Positions 1 through 7,924 of a stretch of DNA of 35,712 bases are shown here, one piece after another (position 1 is the stretch's first letter; every line of letters begins with the position of its first letter). Source of the DNA: Kosmotogaceae bacterium UBA1373 (GTDB lineage: Bacteria > Thermotogota > Thermotogae > Petrotogales > Kosmotogaceae); assembly GCA_002305955.1 (NCBI GenBank), contig DBRH01000030.1, forward strand, positions 36,720 through 72,431, written 5' to 3'. The notes beneath the pieces were generated by a model. The model searched no databases. It was not told the origin of the DNA and saw nothing but the letters and a program-made list of their open reading frames with translations. The position numbers and the translations under genes were made by a program.

Positions 1-570
1 TGGGAATCGAAGCAGCTCGAAATATCCTCGTTAACGGTCGGAGAGTATTTTATAGCAACAAAAACGGCTTCCAATACAAACTACAGTGCGTACTCGCTGG
101 GATTCTCTAACGTGAAGTACGGCAACTCCACTGTACTGGGGGGCAGCACGGGAAAGTTCGAAGAATTCGGGATGAGCATGGAATTAGCCTTCAGCGATGA
201 CATCGATTTTGTGATGCATATAAACGATCTGTACTTCCCGATGGGCTCTCTATCAGACAAACCCGGTATATTGAAGCGTTTCTCCTTCGGAATCGACGGC
301 AGCGGCGGTAGGAATTTCGTGGAGATAGGAACCTACGCCGGAGATATAGCCCTGTGGGACGAATCGATGAGCAAGATCTCGCCGCTCTACCTAGACCTCC
401 ACTGTATGGCCGCCGAGATAATTCTGAAAATCAGTTTCGGAAGTCAGGTGAAGACGTTCACGGAAACGCTGGAGACGATTGCAGTGAAATTCTACATCAA
501 GGAATTGAAAGACAGATACCTGGTCATTGGACTTCACAAAGGAGCGCCTTTCTTCAGATTCAGGTTTTGA
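1..570 (+). CDS. Hypothetical protein, 5' end outside the window
   Basis: The reading frame is open from the first base to the TGA at 568-570, so the start lies upstream and only the last 189 residues are present. A GTG at 112 lies inside the frame and is probably not the start. The visible part is rich in aromatic and beta-prone segments with alternating hydrophobic residues, has no clear membrane helix, and matches no family I recognise. The next gene starts 11 bases after the stop, with its ribosome site overlapping this gene's end, so the two are probably cotranscribed. The function is unknown. Confidence 0.6.
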   Translation, partial: WESKQLEISSLTVGEYFIATKTASNTNYSAYSLGFSNVKYGNSTVLGGSTGKFEEFGMSMELAFSDDIDFVMHINDLYFPMGSLSDKPGILKRFSFGIDGSGGRNFVEIGTYAGDIALWDESMSKISPLYLDLHCMAAEIILKISFGSQVKTFTETLETIAVKFYIKELKDRYLVIGLHKGAPFFRFRF

Positions 571-581
571 GGTGATAAGCT

Positions 582-1211
582 GTGACTGATTACGTAAAGA
601 GGAAGGAACACCTGCTAGGAGTTATAAGCAAGATAAACGATTGTACACGATGTCCCCTGAGCACGACACGCAACAACGTGGTGCCCGGAGAGGGGTCCAT
701 TCAGTCTCCGATAATGTTCGTGGGAGAAGGTCCGGGCGCGGATGAAGACGCTTCCGGAAGGCCGTTCGTAGGGAAGGCAGGGCAGTTACTCACAAAGATT
801 CTAGAATCGGTGAAAATCGATAGACAGGACGTATATATAACGAACATCGTGAAGTGCCGTCCACCCAACAACAGAGTTCCAACCACCGAAGAGAAAAACG
901 CCTGCTCACCTTATCTTCTCTCCCAGATAGCTATCGTCAGTCCGAAAGTAATCGTTGCCCTCGGGGCAACGGCTTTGTCCTTTTTCGTGAGCGACGAAAA
1001 GATAAGAATGACGGAGGCGAGAGGCAAGCTGTTCGACTGGCTAGGCGGCATAAAGATCTTCGTTATGTTCCATCCGAGCTATCTTTTAAGATATCCTTCC
1101 CGGGACCCTGGCTCTCCGAAGAGCCTTACCTGGGAAGACATACAGAACATCAGAAAAATGTACGATAGATTATTAGAGGGAAGGGAAATAGAATTACAAG
1201 GAGGTGGGTGA
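582..1211 (+). CDS. Type-4 (Fe-S) uracil-DNA glycosylase
   Basis: Removes uracil from DNA to start base-excision repair of deaminated cytosine. The 209-residue protein has the family 4 layout. Four cysteines suited to a [4Fe-4S] cluster are visible: C21 and C24 (CTRC), C92 (KCRPP) and C108. The active-site motif GEGPGADED is at 48-56, and the DNA-binding motif HPSYLLR is near 161-167. The GTG start at 582 follows a GAGGTGATA ribosome site that overlaps the upstream stop. The 3' end overlaps the ribosome site of the epimerase gene, so it sits in a repair/recombination operon with rarA. Family 4 enzymes are common in thermophiles and their relatives. The assignment rests on motifs and is firm at family level. 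Confidence 0.93.
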   Translation: MTDYVKRKEHLLGVISKINDCTRCPLSTTRNNVVPGEGSIQSPIMFVGEGPGADEDASGRPFVGKAGQLLTKILESVKIDRQDVYITNIVKCRPPNNRVPTTEEKNACSPYLLSQIAIVSPKVIVALGATALSFFVSDEKIRMTEARGKLFDWLGGIKIFVMFHPSYLLRYPSRDPGSPKSLTWEDIQNIRKMYDRLLEGREIELQGGG

Positions 1212-1212
1212 T

Positions 1213-2157
1213 ATGGGCGAGAATTACCTTGTTACGGGTGGCGCAGGTTTCATCGGCTCTCACGTAGTAGATGCGCTTATAAGAGACGGTAAGATCCCGA
1301 TAGTTGTCGATAATCTTTCGAGTGGAAAAATAGAGAACCTCGATCCGAGGGCGCTTTTTTACCAGCAGGATATAACCGACTGTGAAATGATGGAGAGAAT
1401 TTTCATGCTCCACAAACCTAAAGCCGTATTCCATCTCGCAGCACAGATAAGCGTATCGAAATCGGTGAGAGAACCGGAAGAAGATGCGAGGGTCAACATC
1501 ATCGGTACGATCAGACTGCTACAAATGGCGATTAAGTACGGAGTGAGAAAAGTCATCTTCTCTTCCACCGGTGGAGCCATATACGGGGACGACGTAAAAA
1601 AGATCCCGACCGATGAAAATGAATTTCCCAAACCTCTATCTCCCTACGGGATAGCCAAATTCTCCACAGAAAACTACCTGCGGTTCTTCGCCGGCGAGCA
1701 CGGATTTAAGTACGCCACGCTCAGATACGCCAACGTCTATGGACCCAGACAGGATCCTCACGGCGAGGCTGGAGTCGTTGCCATCTTCTCGCGGAGGATG
1801 TTGAAGGGTGAGAATGTGGTGATCTTCGGCGACGGTGAGTGCGTGAGGGATTACGTGTATGTGGAAGATGTGGCAAGGGCCAACCTGCTGGCCATGGAGA
1901 GACTGGAAAACGACACGGTGAATATCGGTACGGCGATCGGAACCTCGGTCAACGGGCTTTTCGAAAAGATGAAAGTGACCTCGGGTTACTCCAAAGAAGC
2001 GATTCATGAAGCTCCGAGACCGGGAGATTTAAAAAAATCGATACTGAACTACTCCAAGGCGAGCACCCTTCTCGACTGGGAACCTTCGGTGCCGCTGGAA
2101 AAAGGACTGGAAAAGACGATTGAGTATTTCAGAAACGAACTGGAAACCCTTAAGTGA
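1213..2157 (+). CDS. NAD-dependent sugar-nucleotide epimerase/dehydratase (UDP-glucose 4-epimerase-like)
   Basis: Short-chain dehydrogenase of the extended GalE type, expected to act on a nucleotide sugar in the cytoplasm. The Rossmann NAD-binding motif TGGAGFIGSH is at residues 8-17. The serine-rich SSTGGAIYG segment is followed by the catalytic YGIAK (YxxxK) motif. Length, 314 residues, is usual for GalE or related epimerases. The start is placed at ATG 1213, six bases after AAGGAGGTG. A GTG at 1204 in the same frame lies inside that ribosome site. The 3' end overlaps rarA by 38 bases. Whether it acts on UDP-glucose, UDP-GlcNAc or another sugar cannot be read from the sequence. Confidence 0.88.
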   Translation: MGENYLVTGGAGFIGSHVVDALIRDGKIPIVVDNLSSGKIENLDPRALFYQQDITDCEMMERIFMLHKPKAVFHLAAQISVSKSVREPEEDARVNIIGTIRLLQMAIKYGVRKVIFSSTGGAIYGDDVKKIPTDENEFPKPLSPYGIAKFSTENYLRFFAGEHGFKYATLRYANVYGPRQDPHGEAGVVAIFSRRMLKGENVVIFGDGECVRDYVYVEDVARANLLAMERLENDTVNIGTAIGTSVNGLFEKMKVTSGYSKEAIHEAPRPGDLKKSILNYSKASTLLDWEPSVPLEKGLEKTIEYFRNELETLK

Positions 2158-3430
2158 AAGGATCAGGCCCCGCACCTTCGACGACCTGGTCGGACAGGAA
2201 CACCTGGCTGGAAAGAAAGGGATAATCAGGGGAGCGGTCGAAAGCGGTCGGCTCTTTTCCATGATACTTTACGGGCCCCCAGGCACGGGAAAAACCACCA
2301 TAGGTGAGCTCATCAGGGCCTATCTGGGGAACAATTACCATTTCGAGTTCTTCAGTGCCAGCCTTCAGGGGACGGCAGATCTGAAGAAACACTTCTCACA
2401 CGGCGAGAGGTTGAAGGCCGTCGGTCAACAGCTGGTTCTCTTCGTAGATGAGATACACAGATTGAACAAGAGCCAGCAAGACGTCTTTTTACCCGTTACC
2501 GAGCGGGGTACGATCGTACTCATCGGAGCGACGACGGAGAACCCCAGTTTCGAAGTCAATCCGGCCTTGCTGTCGCGTTGCCGTCTGGTGATCCTCAAGC
2601 AGTTGAACGCGGCAGATATATTGCGCCTGCTGTCGCGTGCCCTCGAGCGAGACACTTTTCTATCTACCTCCGGCGTATCGGTAGATAATGAGGTTCTAGA
2701 AGTTATCTCAGGCAGCAGCGGGGGAGATGCCCGTATCGCCCTCAATCTGCTGGATACTCTAGTGGAGAGCGCCGCTGCGCTCGAAAGAGAGAAGCTAGAT
2801 CTAGAGCTGATGAACGAGCTTTCGGTCCTTCCTTCTGGACGGTACACCAAAAAAGGTGAAGAGCACTACGATATTGCATCGGCCTTCATCAAGAGCATGA
2901 GGGGGAGCGACCCTGACGCGGCACTGTATTACATGATTAGAATGCTGGAAGGAGGAGAAGATCCAAAATTCATCGCCCGACGCATGGTGATCTTTTCCTC
3001 CGAGGATATAGGACTCTCCGACCCAATGGCCCTTGTGATTGCCATATCGGCCTTTGAAGCCGTCAACAGCGTGGGATTGCCCGAATGTATTCTCAACCTC
3101 TCGGAAGCGGCGATTTATCTGTCTGTCGCGACCAAGAGCAACCGGGTGAACGAAGCCATGATGACGACTCGCGATCGGGTCAGAAACACACCTAATCTTC
3201 CGGTGCCTCTCAAGCTCAGAAACGCCGTGACGAACATGATGAAAGGACTCGGCTACGGAAAGGATTACCACTATCCGCACGATAGTGGCGGCTTTTCAAA
3301 GGAATATTACTTGCCCGAAGAGATCAAACAGGAGATCTACTACAAACCTGGAAACATAGGCAAAGAGCGGCAGGTGGCCGAAAGATTGAGAACCCTCTGG
3401 AAGGGATTGAAGGAGTATCCGGAGGAATGA
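2120..3430 (+). CDS. rarA: Replication-associated recombination protein A, AAA+ ATPase (RarA/MgsA)
   Basis: AAA+ clamp-loader-like ATPase acting at stalled replication forks. The 436-residue protein shows Walker A GPPGTGKT at 52-59, Walker B VLFVDEIHR, a sensor region with IGATTENPSFEVNPALLSRC, and the C-terminal MgsA/tetramerisation region with HYPHDSGG and the YYLPEE segment. Length fits RarA. The only usable start before the domain is TTG 2120, inside the end of the epimerase gene, so translation is probably coupled. The stop overlaps the next ATG (ATGA at 3427). RuvB is excluded by the RarA-specific C-terminus. Confidence 0.93.
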   Translation: MSISETNWKPLSERIRPRTFDDLVGQEHLAGKKGIIRGAVESGRLFSMILYGPPGTGKTTIGELIRAYLGNNYHFEFFSASLQGTADLKKHFSHGERLKAVGQQLVLFVDEIHRLNKSQQDVFLPVTERGTIVLIGATTENPSFEVNPALLSRCRLVILKQLNAADILRLLSRALERDTFLSTSGVSVDNEVLEVISGSSGGDARIALNLLDTLVESAAALEREKLDLELMNELSVLPSGRYTKKGEEHYDIASAFIKSMRGSDPDAALYYMIRMLEGGEDPKFIARRMVIFSSEDIGLSDPMALVIAISAFEAVNSVGLPECILNLSEAAIYLSVATKSNRVNEAMMTTRDRVRNTPNLPVPLKLRNAVTNMMKGLGYGKDYHYPHDSGGFSKEYYLPEEIKQEIYYKPGNIGKERQVAERLRTLWKGLKEYPEE

Positions 3431-3996
3431 CGCACGTTCATTTGCTGGAAAGGGATAGGGCATTGAAGCTGGAGATTGCAGACATAACCGTCCAGGAGGT
3501 CGATGCGATAATCAACCCGGCCAACGCCTATCTCAGACACGGAGGCGGTGTCGCCGGAGCGCTTGTCAGGGCAGGCGGCAGAGAGATTCAGCTGGAAAGC
3601 GACGCCCTGGTGAGGACCGATGGGCCTTTGGAAGTCTCGGGAGTTGCAGTGACATGTGCAGGCACTCTGAAGGCCGGCAAGATCATACACGTTCTCGGGC
3701 CACGGCTTGGTGAGAAAGATATCGAAGAGAAACTCCACGGCTCTTTCATGAACGTATATAAAAAGGCCGGCGCTATGGGCATAGTCACCCTGGCAACGCC
3801 GGCCATATCTACGGGCATATTCGGTGTTTCCGTTCGTATATGTGCGAGAGAATTCTTCCGGGCCACGGTTGATTATTTCAAAAGCTATCCATCTTCATCG
3901 TTGAAACTGGTAAAGATGTGCCTTATAAACAGCAAAACTTACTCGGAATTTCTCTCGATATCCTTCGATTACTTCAATTCAAAACAAGAACTCTGA
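3427..3996 (+). CDS. Macro-domain protein (ADP-ribose-binding/hydrolase family)
   Basis: A single macro domain of 189 residues, expected to bind or hydrolyse ADP-ribose derivatives. The conserved parts are AIINPANAYLRHGGGVAGAL near residues 31-50 and the phosphate loop ATPAISTGIFGVS near 121-133. Macro domains bind ADP-ribose, its 1''-phosphate or O-acetyl-ADP-ribose, or remove ADP-ribose from macromolecules. The ATG overlaps the rarA stop, with GGAGG just upstream, and placement behind rarA and uracil-DNA glycosylase suggests a role in stress or DNA damage. It converges with, and overlaps by 23 bases, the 3' end of the thioredoxin-fold gene. The exact substrate is unknown. Confidence 0.9.
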   Translation: MTHVHLLERDRALKLEIADITVQEVDAIINPANAYLRHGGGVAGALVRAGGREIQLESDALVRTDGPLEVSGVAVTCAGTLKAGKIIHVLGPRLGEKDIEEKLHGSFMNVYKKAGAMGIVTLATPAISTGIFGVSVRICAREFFRATVDYFKSYPSSSLKLVKMCLINSKTYSEFLSISFDYFNSKQEL

Positions 3997-4648
3997 AGGC
4001 GCCTCTCTCGAGTAGCTGCTGGCCAGTTGCCAGATCTTTTGTTAGCCAGACCGTGAAGGGGTCAACCTCTTCACCGTTGTACTCCTTGGCTAGCGGATCC
4101 CTGGCCAGAACAAACCCGTAGTCCTCTTCATTGACCTTCACAAGTGCAGCCGTTCCCACGTACTCGGAAGGCAATTTCCTGTAATCGTCGAACTTCACAG
4201 TCTCGTAGGCCTTCTCTCCAATGAATCTCACTATCGGGATGAAATCGCTGGCAGGCACGTATCCGGGTAGCTGTGTCAGGGGCTCACCGTAGGTGGTATA
4301 GAACCAGAAAGTGGGCGTTCCCCTTACCCCGAAGGCTGCGTAAAGATCACTGTAAGAGTATTCTTTTACGTCTCCCTGGGTTGGAAAGGTAGCCTTACCG
4401 GAGTTGGATTTGTATATCTGAGCGAATACGAAACCGGCCCTTAGAATCTCCTGTACGTTACTGTCTGCAAGTGTTTCCTTTTCGAATTTCACACAGTAAC
4501 TACAGTTCTTGTCGGAGAACATGATGATCGCTTCTTTTTTCTCGATAGAAGCCAGCCTCATTGCCGTATCGAAGTCGTCGAGCATTCCTACATAGGAAAA
4601 AGCCGCCACAGCGATCAGTAAAACGAGTAAAACAGATATCCTTCTCAC
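3974..4648 (-). CDS. Secreted or membrane-anchored thioredoxin-fold protein
   Basis: Probable envelope thiol-disulfide protein. An N-terminal hydrophobic segment at about residues 4-20 acts as signal peptide or anchor. A CSYC redox motif at C49-C52 sits in the context FSDKNCSYCVKFEKET, typical of SoxW/DUF255-like thioredoxins. GTPTFWFY further on supplies the cis-proline. The start is GTG 4648, about eight bases after GGGAGG; a TTG at 4669 in frame lies before that ribosome site. It begins four bases after ccdA, which supplies electrons to such proteins across the membrane. The 224-residue length exceeds a bare thioredoxin, and the last 80 residues are an unrecognised extension. Confidence 0.85.
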   Translation of the reverse strand: MRRISVLLVLLIAVAAFSYVGMLDDFDTAMRLASIEKKEAIIMFSDKNCSYCVKFEKETLADSNVQEILRAGFVFAQIYKSNSGKATFPTQGDVKEYSYSDLYAAFGVRGTPTFWFYTTYGEPLTQLPGYVPASDFIPIVRFIGEKAYETVKFDDYRKLPSEYVGTAALVKVNEEDYGFVLARDPLAKEYNGEEVDPFTVWLTKDLATGQQLLERGAFRVLVLN

Positions 4649-4652
4649 AAAA

Positions 4653-5387
4653 TCAACCTCCCGTTGCAAATTGCAGCAAATTTAGATTTCCAGTCATCGT
4701 CAGTATCCCTGCCGCCACGAGGATCAAGAACACGGCGATTCTCATAATCTTTCTCCAGCGACTCTCGCCTCCAAAGGAAATTCTGGAAGTGATCCTCGCC
4801 ACTAAACCGCTCAGCGTGAGAAATGGAATGCTCAGGCCGAGCGAATATACCAGCAACATGATTCCACCCTCGCCAAGGGTGTTCTGGTTGGCGGCCAGTA
4901 CCAGTATCGAGCCAAGTATAGGGCCGGCGCACGGCACCCACACCAGTCCGAGAACAGCTCCGAGAATGAATCCACTGAGAGCCGATCCTCCGAGTTTCCA
5001 TACGTTGAGTTTCACGCCTTTAAAACCGATTTCGAAGAGATAGAGGAATCCGAAAAGAACGAAAAGACTTCCAGATATTACGTTCATCAAAACCTCGTTC
5101 TGTCTAATAAAAGTTCCCAGACCGGTAGCTCCGATTCCCAGCACGAAGAAGAAGAGAGACATACCGAGCGTGAAAAACACGCCTCTGAGAAAGCGCGCCT
5201 TTCCATCGACCGCACCTCCCATAAGAACACCGAAAAACACCGGTATCAGCGGGAGAATACACGGAGAAAAGAAAGACAGAAGCCCTCCAAGAAAGGCACT
5301 GCTGTAAGTCACACTCGTACTGACTATAGGACTGAGAATAGGAGAAATACCCAACGTACCCGTTGCCACTGCCGTTAATTCATTCAT
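4653..5387 (-). CDS. ccdA: CcdA-type transmembrane thiol-disulfide transporter
   Basis: Integral membrane protein moving reducing equivalents from cytoplasmic thioredoxin to extracytoplasmic partners. The 244-residue protein has about six hydrophobic helices and the two family motifs carrying the redox cysteines: SFFSPCILPLIP (C43) and VPCAGPILG (C153). The ATG at 5387 follows GGGAGGGGTAAT; an in-frame ATG at 5417 would precede the ribosome site and lies upstream of the likely transcription start. The next gene encodes a thioredoxin-fold protein, its likely partner. No cytochrome c maturation genes are nearby, so a general envelope thiol role is more likely than haem attachment. Confidence 0.92.
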   Translation of the reverse strand: MNELTAVATGTLGISPILSPIVSTSVTYSSAFLGGLLSFFSPCILPLIPVFFGVLMGGAVDGKARFLRGVFFTLGMSLFFFVLGIGATGLGTFIRQNEVLMNVISGSLFVLFGFLYLFEIGFKGVKLNVWKLGGSALSGFILGAVLGLVWVPCAGPILGSILVLAANQNTLGEGGIMLLVYSLGLSIPFLTLSGLVARITSRISFGGESRWRKIMRIAVFLILVAAGILTMTGNLNLLQFATGG

Positions 5388-5405
5388 ATTACCCCTCCCG
5401 GGTAT

Positions 5406-5434
5406 ATTATAAACCATTGCTTTTTTCTTTTCAA
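5406..5434 (-). promoter_or_regulatory. Sigma70-type promoter for ccdA operon
   Basis: On the minus strand TTGAAA (5434-5429), a 17-base spacer and TATAAT (5411-5406) give a near-consensus promoter. Transcription would begin near 5399, almost directly at the ribosome site of ccdA, giving a very short leader. Confidence 0.75.
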
Positions 5435-5521
5435 AGCAAATCCTATTACAAAGCGCGAAAGCTCGTTTTTCAACTGTAGTTCTTTGTAACTATTCCAAAT
5501 AGATTCACTCCTTTGACAGTA

Positions 5522-5530
5522 TGATATAAT
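5522..5530 (+). promoter_or_regulatory. Extended -10 promoter for superoxide reductase gene
   Basis: TGATATAAT is a perfect extended -10 (TG-N-TATAAT). No good -35 lies 16-18 bases upstream. Initiation near 5537 would give a leader of about 109 nt before the ATG at 5646. The leader holds a T-rich stretch (5585-5597) but no hairpin I can call with confidence. Confidence 0.5.
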
Positions 5531-5645
5531 TATTCTACTGGGCCGGTGCTACAGAATCTGCCGTAGAAAGCTAATTAGAGAGTCGTTTGTTTTTTTGATG
5601 TGTCTTATATTTTTGATCATAGTTCTATAACAAGGAGGGGTCTTA

Positions 5646-5999
5646 ATGGGAATTGGCGAGCTTATTAAGAGCGCCGACTGGAAGAACGAAAAACACGTAC
5701 CAGTTATTGATATCCCCGAGGCAGTTATTCCCGGTACGGCATTCGATGTAACGATAACCGTCGGTAAGGAAATCGCGCATCCGAACACCATCGAACACCA
5801 CATCAAGTGGTTCGATCTATACGTCAAATACGATGACGGACAGCTGCTGGTTCATCTGGGACATATCGAGTTAACGCCGGTCACGACGCAATCCAAGGCA
5901 GTGCTCAGCATCAAACTCGAAAAGTCAGGAACTCTGATTGCAACTTCCTATTGCAACATTCATGGCCTTTGGGAAAGTTCCAGAAAAGTCGATTTTTAG
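5646..5999 (+). CDS. Superoxide reductase (neelaredoxin-type, class II)
   Basis: Reduces superoxide to hydrogen peroxide without releasing oxygen, as suits an anaerobe. The 117-residue protein has all ligands of the Fe(His)4Cys centre: H17 in EKHVP, H45 and H51 in KEIAHPNTIEHH, and C103 and H106 in YCNIHG. E15-K16 is the usual second-sphere pair. There is no N-terminal desulforedoxin domain, so this is the one-iron neelaredoxin form. ATG 5646 follows AAGGAGGGG. Rubredoxin, the usual electron donor, follows 25 bases later in the same transcript. Confidence 0.95.
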   Translation: MGIGELIKSADWKNEKHVPVIDIPEAVIPGTAFDVTITVGKEIAHPNTIEHHIKWFDLYVKYDDGQLLVHLGHIELTPVTTQSKAVLSIKLEKSGTLIATSYCNIHGLWESSRKVDF

Positions 6000-6024
6000 T
6001 ATCCAGTACAAGGAGGTTGGTGTG

Positions 6025-6183
6025 ATGAAGTACAGATGTACGATTTGCGGGTATATCTATGATCCGGAAGTCGGAGATCCCGACAACGGAGTCGATCCCG
6101 GTACGAGTTTTGAGAACGTTCCAGATGACTGGGTTTGCCCTCTGTGCGGAGCCAGTAAAGACGATTTTGAACCTATCGACTGA
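6025..6183 (+). CDS. Rubredoxin
   Basis: A small iron-sulfur electron carrier of 52 residues. The iron ligands are C5 and C8 (CTIC) and C38 and C41 (CPLC), spaced as in classic rubredoxins, with the conserved DWVCPLCG and GVDPGTSFE segments. ATG 6025 follows AAGGAGG; a GTG at 6022 is a less likely alternative. Its place directly after superoxide reductase and before a terminator indicates that it feeds electrons to that enzyme. Confidence 0.97.
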   Translation: MKYRCTICGYIYDPEVGDPDNGVDPGTSFENVPDDWVCPLCGASKDDFEPID

Positions 6184-6190
6184 ATCGTAA

Positions 6191-6217
6191 AGCGGGAGTC
6201 CAGCTCCCGCTTTTTTA
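6191..6217 (+). terminator. Rho-independent terminator after rubredoxin
   Basis: An 8-bp stem AGCGGGAG / CTCCCGCT with a 5-base loop (6191-6211) runs into a T tract ending at 6217. It lies 8 bases after the rubredoxin stop. Confidence 0.93.
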
Positions 6218-6253
6218 TTAGTCAGGAGTTTCGAACGCCCTGGAGGTGTCAAC

Positions 6254-7924
6254 TTGAAAGACTATGTGATTGCTATATCTGGAGAAGCGGGCCAGGGTAT
6301 AAACACCATAGGAGATATGCTTGCCCTGAGCCTTTTCAGGAATGGCTACTGCGTCTTCACGGACAAGAGTTATCATTCAAGAATCAGGGGTGGAGAGTAT
6401 GTATATCGCATAAGGATATCCGGGATGCCCCTCTATTCGATGCGACAGGAATTCGATCTTGTGGTCTCTTTGAGCAAAAGTACCACTTTGAGCCAGATAG
6501 AGTATTTCCACGATGAAACCGTGCTGGTCTTTGATTCCGATTCTGAACATGTCACCCACGAAGAGGCGGGGATACCCTTCAGGGAAGTCAAATTCCCCTT
6601 CAAAAAGGTCGCGAAAGAAGCCGGAGAGCCGCGCGCACAGAATGTGGTCTCTCTAGGAGCGCTTTTGAGCCTTTTCAGAGTGAGGAGAGAGATCCCTGAG
6701 AAGCTTGTGAGGGAGGCTTTCGAGGGTAAAGAAGAGGTGACCAGGGCTAACCTGCTGGCTCTGAGCAAGGGCTACGAAATAGCCCTGCCCGTGGAAGTGC
6801 CAGCCTTCCAGCCCCTCGCCAGAGAATACTTTCTCATGAACGGGACAGAAGGGACCGGTCTGGGTGCCATAGCGGCAGGTTGCAAGTTCCTGGCAGCCTA
6901 CCCCATGACTCCGGGAACGGGAGTGATGACTTTCCTGGCTTCGAACGCCTTGAAACACTCGATAGTAGTGGAACAGGCCGAAGACGAAATTGCAGCCGTG
7001 AACATGGCCGTGGGCGCTTCCTTCGCCGGTGCCAGATCTCTCGTAACAACTTCCGGAGGGGGGTTCGCCCTGATGCAGGAAGGTGTTTCGCTGGCTGCGA
7101 TGACGGAAACCCCGCTTGTGATAGTAGATGCTCAGCGCCCGGCTCCGGCGACCGGACTGCCCACGAGAACCGCGCAGGAAGATCTCCACTTCGTGATTCA
7201 CGCGGGCCACGGCGAATTCCCGAAATATGTGGTCGCTCCGAGAACTGCCCGGGACGCCTTCGAGATCACACAGAAGGCCTTCTACATAGCCGATAAGTAC
7301 CAGATACCCGTCATCATACTTCTGAGTCAATGTCTGACGGATTCATCCGCGACAATAGAGAAACCGACGTACATAGAAGAATACCTGGAAAGAGCGATTG
7401 TCGATGGCGAGGAGAATTACAAAAGATACATCCTCACTTCAAACGGCGTATCTCCAAGAGCCATACCCGGCGGTAAAGCGCTGGTGAAGGTCGATTCCGA
7501 CGAACACGATGAATACGGTCATATAACCGAAGATCTGAAAATACGCAAAGAGATGGTTGAGAAACGGATGAAAAAGCTAGATGACCTTGTTCGTGAACTC
7601 TCCGAACCTCTGAAGTTCAACCTCGATGCCCCGCTCGTTCTGGTCGGCTGGGGCGACAGCTGGGGTGCGATTGACGAGTTCGCCAGGAGCAGAAAGGGCG
7701 TGGGTTATATACATTACAACGAAGTGTTTCCCCTCGATGCCTCCGTGGCGAATCTCCTACGCGGTAAAAAGGTCGTTACGGTGGAAGGGAACTTCACCGG
7801 CCAGTTCGCCACGCTTCTAAAATCGATCACCGGACTAGAGGTGAAACACATGGGAAGGTACGACGGCAGACCGATAAACGCCGCCTGGATAGCGAAAGAG
7901 ATAGAAAGGGAGGGGCTGTCATGA
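6254..7924 (+). CDS. 2-oxoacid:ferredoxin oxidoreductase, fused gamma-alpha subunit
   Basis: Larger subunit of a thiamine-diphosphate enzyme that oxidatively decarboxylates a 2-oxoacid to an acyl-CoA and reduces ferredoxin. The first 190 residues are the gamma domain (GEAGQGINTIGDML). The alpha domain follows, with YPMTPGTGVMTF near 216-227 replacing the usual YPITPST motif; T219 matches the conserved threonine. The 556-residue length and gamma-alpha fusion match KorA-type enzymes of archaea and many anaerobes. The start is TTG 6254 after GGAGGTG. The stop overlaps the beta-subunit ATG (ATGA). Substrate (2-oxoglutarate, pyruvate or branched 2-oxoacids) is not determined. Confidence 0.92.
   Translation: MKDYVIAISGEAGQGINTIGDMLALSLFRNGYCVFTDKSYHSRIRGGEYVYRIRISGMPLYSMRQEFDLVVSLSKSTTLSQIEYFHDETVLVFDSDSEHVTHEEAGIPFREVKFPFKKVAKEAGEPRAQNVVSLGALLSLFRVRREIPEKLVREAFEGKEEVTRANLLALSKGYEIALPVEVPAFQPLAREYFLMNGTEGTGLGAIAAGCKFLAAYPMTPGTGVMTFLASNALKHSIVVEQAEDEIAAVNMAVGASFAGARSLVTTSGGGFALMQEGVSLAAMTETPLVIVDAQRPAPATGLPTRTAQEDLHFVIHAGHGEFPKYVVAPRTARDAFEITQKAFYIADKYQIPVIILLSQCLTDSSATIEKPTYIEEYLERAIVDGEENYKRYILTSNGVSPRAIPGGKALVKVDSDEHDEYGHITEDLKIRKEMVEKRMKKLDDLVRELSEPLKFNLDAPLVLVGWGDSWGAIDEFARSRKGVGYIHYNEVFPLDASVANLLRGKKVVTVEGNFTGQFATLLKSITGLEVKHMGRYDGRPINAAWIAKEIEREGLS

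Noticed and set aside
5513..5530. TTGACA at 5513 with TATAAT at 5525 as a promoter pair
   Set aside because: The spacer is only 6 bases. TATAAT was kept as an extended -10 instead.
6653..7330. Minus-strand ORF of 225 residues
   Set aside because: It is antisense to the gamma-alpha oxidoreductase gene and has no family features.
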